8,473 nucleotides of DNA from Caulobacter sp. CCH9-E1. GTDB lineage: Bacteria > Pseudomonadota > Alphaproteobacteria > Caulobacterales > Caulobacteraceae. Made by a program: the position numbers and the translations under genes. The notes beneath the pieces were generated by a model that had not been told where the DNA came from, searched no databases, and worked only from the letters and a program-made list of their open reading frames with translations. This document shows, piece after piece, positions 6,474-8,473 of the stretch; position 1 is the first letter of the stretch; each line of letters opens with the position of its first letter. The DNA is taken from assembly GCF_001556515.1 (NCBI RefSeq), contig NZ_LSJA01000147.1, positions 1 to 8,473 on the forward strand. Reading direction: 5' to 3'.

Positions 6474-7331
6474 TCATTTCGCATCCCCCGCCCCATGACC
6501 CGCCGTCGCGGCCGGGTTGCCCTGCAGTTTCAGCGCCGCCGCGGTCAGCAGCACGGTCAGCACGATCAGCACCGTCGAGGCCGCGTTGACCTCGGGCGTC
6601 ACCGAGAAACGAACCATCGAATAGACCTTCACCGGGAAGGTCACCGTGTCGGGCCCGGCGGTGAAGAAGGTGATGACGAAGTCGTCCAGGCTCAGCGTGA
6701 AGGCCAGCAGCGCGCCGGCCACCAGCGACGGGGCCATGTGCGGCAGGATCACGTCCCGGATGGTGCGGAACTCGCCGGCGCCCAGGTCGCGGGCCGCCTC
6801 CTCCATCTCGCGGTTGAAGCTGGCCATGCGGGCGCGCACCACCACCGCCACGAACGGGAACGAGAACGAGACGTGGGCGATGATGATCGCGCCCAGGTTC
6901 AGCGGCCATGGCAGTCCCTGCGGCCAAGGCATGACCTTGGCGAAGAACACCAGCATGGCCACGCCCATGCAGATCTCGGGCACCACGATCGGCAGGGCCA
7001 GGGCGCCGTCCAGGGCCGTCTTGCCCGGGAAGCGGAAGCGCCACAAAACGAGCGCCGCCAGGGCGCCGATCACCAGGCTGATCACCGTCGAGACCGCCGC
7101 GATCGTCAGGCTGTTGGCGAAGGCCTCCAGCAGGGCCGAGTTGTCGAACAGCTTCTCGTAGTATTTGAGCGTGAAGCCCTTCCAGACGATGTTGCGCCGG
7201 CTGTCGTTGAAGCTGAACGCCATCAGGGCGATCAGCGGCGCGTAGAGGAAGATCCCGACGGCGGCCAGCCACAGACGCATGGGCCAGCGGCGCAGGTATT
7301 CCAGCGGACCGGGGGGCGAGCGTTTGGTCAT
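6474..7331 (-). CDS. potI: Polyamine ABC transporter permease (PotI-like)
   Basis: A 285-residue inner-membrane permease of the binding-protein-dependent type, one half of the translocation channel for polyamines. About six hydrophobic segments are visible (roughly residues 18-40, 72-98, 105-131, 147-166, 200-222 and 250-268). The cytoplasmic coupling (EAA) loop reads EEAARDLGAGEFRTIRDVILP at about 177-197, with the conserved Gly and the terminal Leu-Pro. The ORF is open up to 7430, but that extension runs through a repeat (peptide DLGPGIRRG), so the ATG at 7331 is chosen: GGAAGG lies 7 bases ahead and MTKRS precedes the first membrane segment directly. Size agrees with E. coli PotI (about 281). 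It sits between potH and potG, separated from both by repeat-filled gaps. PotC-type permeases are close relatives, so the substrate assignment comes from context. Confidence 0.91.
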   Translation of the reverse strand: MTKRSPPGPLEYLRRWPMRLWLAAVGIFLYAPLIALMAFSFNDSRRNIVWKGFTLKYYEKLFDNSALLEAFANSLTIAAVSTVISLVIGALAALVLWRFRFPGKTALDGALALPIVVPEICMGVAMLVFFAKVMPWPQGLPWPLNLGAIIIAHVSFSFPFVAVVVRARMASFNREMEEAARDLGAGEFRTIRDVILPHMAPSLVAGALLAFTLSLDDFVITFFTAGPDTVTFPVKVYSMVRFSVTPEVNAASTVLIVLTVLLTAAALKLQGNPAATAGHGAGDAK

Positions 7332-7348
7332 GGGAGCACCTTCCCCCA

Positions 7349-7485
7349 TCCGATTTCCCCGGCGAATGCCGGGGCCCAGATCGAACCCATTGGCCTTGGA
7401 CCAGAGGAACAGGTCGAGAGGCGCGAACACCCCAATCGCTCAGGCTGAATCTGGGTCCCGGCATTCGCCGGGAAGGTCGGGTTGA
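7349..7485. repeat. GANTC-bearing inverted repeat, copy C (potH/potI gap)
   Basis: The left arm has CCCCGGC (7357-7363), GAAT, GCCGGGG (7368-7374). The right arm has GAATC (7447-7451) and CCCGGC (7457-7462), ATTC, GCCGGG (7467-7472). Both arms are identical to copy A over more than 35 bases each, while the spacers are unrelated. The element ends close to the potH stop on one side and about 18 bases from the potI start on the other, and it accounts for nearly all of the 160-base gap. Confidence 0.9.
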
Positions 7486-7491
7486 AGGCGC

Positions 7492-8400
7492 TCATCCCTT
7501 GGCCTCCGGCGTTCTCTTCGCCAGGACCGCCTGGATCGCGATGGCGATGAAGGTCAGGTACATCAGCACGAACGACATGGCCGCGCCGAAGGGCCAGTCG
7601 TTGGCGCGCTTGAACTGGCGCTCGATGATGTTGGCGATCATCTGGCTGTCGGGCCCGCCCAGCAGGTCCGGCGTCAGATAGGCGCCCAGCGCCGGGATGA
7701 AGGTGATCAGCACGCCCGAGGCGATGCCCGGGATGGCCAGCGGAACCACCACCTTGAAGATCGTCCGCAGGTGCCCGGCGCCCAGGTCGAGGCTGGCTTC
7801 CAGCAGCGACTTGTCCAGGCGATCCAGCGCCGAATAGAGCGGCAGCACCATGAACGGCAGGTGGACGTAAACGAGGCCCAGGATCACGGCGAAATTGTTG
7901 TGCAGCAGGCCCAGCGGCTGGAAATCGCCGAAAGGCTGAAGGCCGACCAGCGCCGCCAGACCGCTGCCCCCGTTCCACAGCCACTCCAGGCCCTGGTTCA
8001 CATAGCCCTCGGTGCGCAGCACGGCGATCAGGGCGTAGGTGCGGATCAAGAGGTTCGTCCAGAACGGCAGCATGATCAGCAAGAGCAGCCAGGCCTTGGC
8101 CTTGTCCGAGGCGAAGGTGATGGCCAGGGCCACCGGAAAGCCGGCCACCAGGCACAGGGCCGTGGTCAGGGCGGCCACCCACACCGACTTCAGGAAGATC
8201 TTCAGGTACAGCGGCTCGATCGCCCGGGCGTAGTTGTGGAACGTGCCGGTGATCTCGATCTCGGTCAGGCCCGCGTTGTGGCCGAAGCTGTAGGCCCAGA
8301 CGATCGCCATGGGCGCGAGAAAGAACAGCACCAGCCACACCAGCGGCGGTCCCAGCGCCGCGGCGAAGACGGCTTTGGCCTGTTTCCAGGATTGTTCCAT
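7492..8400 (-). CDS. potH: Polyamine ABC transporter permease (PotH-like)
   Basis: A 302-residue inner-membrane permease, partner of PotI in the putrescine import channel. It has a short cytoplasmic N-terminus, a first membrane segment at about 14-38, further hydrophobic stretches near 71-96, 104-127, 166-190, 221-240 and 273-294, and a clear EAA coupling loop EASLDLGAGHLRTIFKVVVP (201-220). The periplasmic loop after the first segment (about 40-65) is where this family differs from PotI. The ATG start at 8400 has GGGGAG about 4 bases ahead, which is close but usable; the stop is TGA. It is the first gene of the unit visible here, and upstream sequence holds only a repeat, so the operon very likely begins beyond the window, probably with the periplasmic binding protein. 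PotB is the close alternative name. Confidence 0.91.
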   Translation of the reverse strand: MEQSWKQAKAVFAAALGPPLVWLVLFFLAPMAIVWAYSFGHNAGLTEIEITGTFHNYARAIEPLYLKIFLKSVWVAALTTALCLVAGFPVALAITFASDKAKAWLLLLIMLPFWTNLLIRTYALIAVLRTEGYVNQGLEWLWNGGSGLAALVGLQPFGDFQPLGLLHNNFAVILGLVYVHLPFMVLPLYSALDRLDKSLLEASLDLGAGHLRTIFKVVVPLAIPGIASGVLITFIPALGAYLTPDLLGGPDSQMIANIIERQFKRANDWPFGAAMSFVLMYLTFIAIAIQAVLAKRTPEAKG

Positions 8401-8422
8401 TCCACTCCCCGCTTTCCAAGAT

Positions 8423-8467
8423 CCTCCCCCGCGACGCGGGGGAGGTGGCCCAGAGGGCCGGAGGGGG
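8423..8467. repeat. CCTCCCCC-type palindromic repeat upstream of potH
   Basis: A perfect 11-bp inverted repeat (CCTCCCCCGCG 8423-8433, CGCGGGGGAGG 8435-8445) around a single base is followed by GGCCC/GGGCC (8447-8451/8455-8459) and then GGAGGGGG (8460-8467). The architecture is that of the element at 24-98. It may continue past the window edge. No promoter-like sequence is evident between it and potH, which fits potH being an internal gene of the operon. Confidence 0.8.
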
Positions 8468-8473
8468 CGAGCT

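Noticed and set aside
7332..7430. Longer N-terminus for potI
   Set aside because: The extension is translated repeat DNA (DLGPGIRRG) and sits ahead of a good ribosome-binding site and ATG at 7331.
5174..7448. Plus-strand open frames of 417 and 325 codons opposite potG and potI
   Set aside because: They are antisense to an ABC ATPase and a permease with clear motifs, and they include translated repeat sequence at their ends.
5039..7485. CRISPR array or insertion-sequence ends
   Set aside because: The repeats are over a kilobase apart, each alone in a gap between intact genes, with no spacer units, no transposase and no target-site duplications that I could see.
8401..8473. Promoter for the operon just upstream of potH
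   Set aside because: Only a GC-rich palindromic repeat and the potH ribosome-binding site are present; no -35/-10-like pair is visible, so transcription probably starts beyond the window.

Overview
The window is a GC-rich stretch of a bacterial chromosome, most likely from an alphaproteobacterium of the Caulobacter group. This rests on base composition, on the style of the proteins, and on intergenic inverted repeats carrying a GANTC (CcrM methylation) site in one arm, which resemble the published Caulobacter intergenic repeats. I recalled that family from memory and did not align to it, so genus-level placement is inference.

All seven genes lie on the minus strand and read as one polyamine (putrescine) uptake and catabolism unit, transcribed from right to left. 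From the right edge the order is potH (8400-7492) and potI (7331-6474), two ABC permeases; potG (6325-5189), the ATPase; puuD (5030-4278), a gamma-glutamyl-GABA hydrolase; an SpuC-like class III aminotransferase (4260-2857); puuA (2860-1463), a glutamine-synthetase-fold gamma-glutamylpolyamine ligase; and puuB (1390-107), an FAD-dependent oxidoreductase. The periplasmic binding protein (potF-type), the promoter and any regulator are not in the window; they probably lie beyond position 8473. An aldehyde dehydrogenase (puuC) is also absent.

Proposed function: PotG/H/I, with an external binding protein, import putrescine or a related polyamine. PuuA glutamylates it, PuuB oxidises the free amine to an aldehyde, a dehydrogenase encoded elsewhere would oxidise that to gamma-Glu-GABA, and PuuD releases GABA. 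The aminotransferase could act directly on putrescine or on a downstream amine such as GABA.

The DNA between genes is the least ordinary part. The puuD/aminotransferase gap is 17 bases and aminotransferase/puuA overlap by 4 bases (ATGA). Every longer gap holds palindromic repeat DNA. Three copies of one GANTC-bearing inverted repeat fill the potH/potI, potI/potG and potG/puuD gaps, all in the same orientation. A different CCCTCTCCC-type inverted repeat covers the puuA/puuB junction and supplies the apparent puuB start codon and first ~17 codons. A third, CCTCCCCC-type element lies just downstream of puuB and again upstream of potH. No gene-free stretch exceeds 300 bases. I see no RNA genes, mobile elements, CRISPR arrays or defence genes. 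The gene content is a known pathway; what deserves a second look is how the repeats are placed relative to translation starts and to the partition of the transcript.
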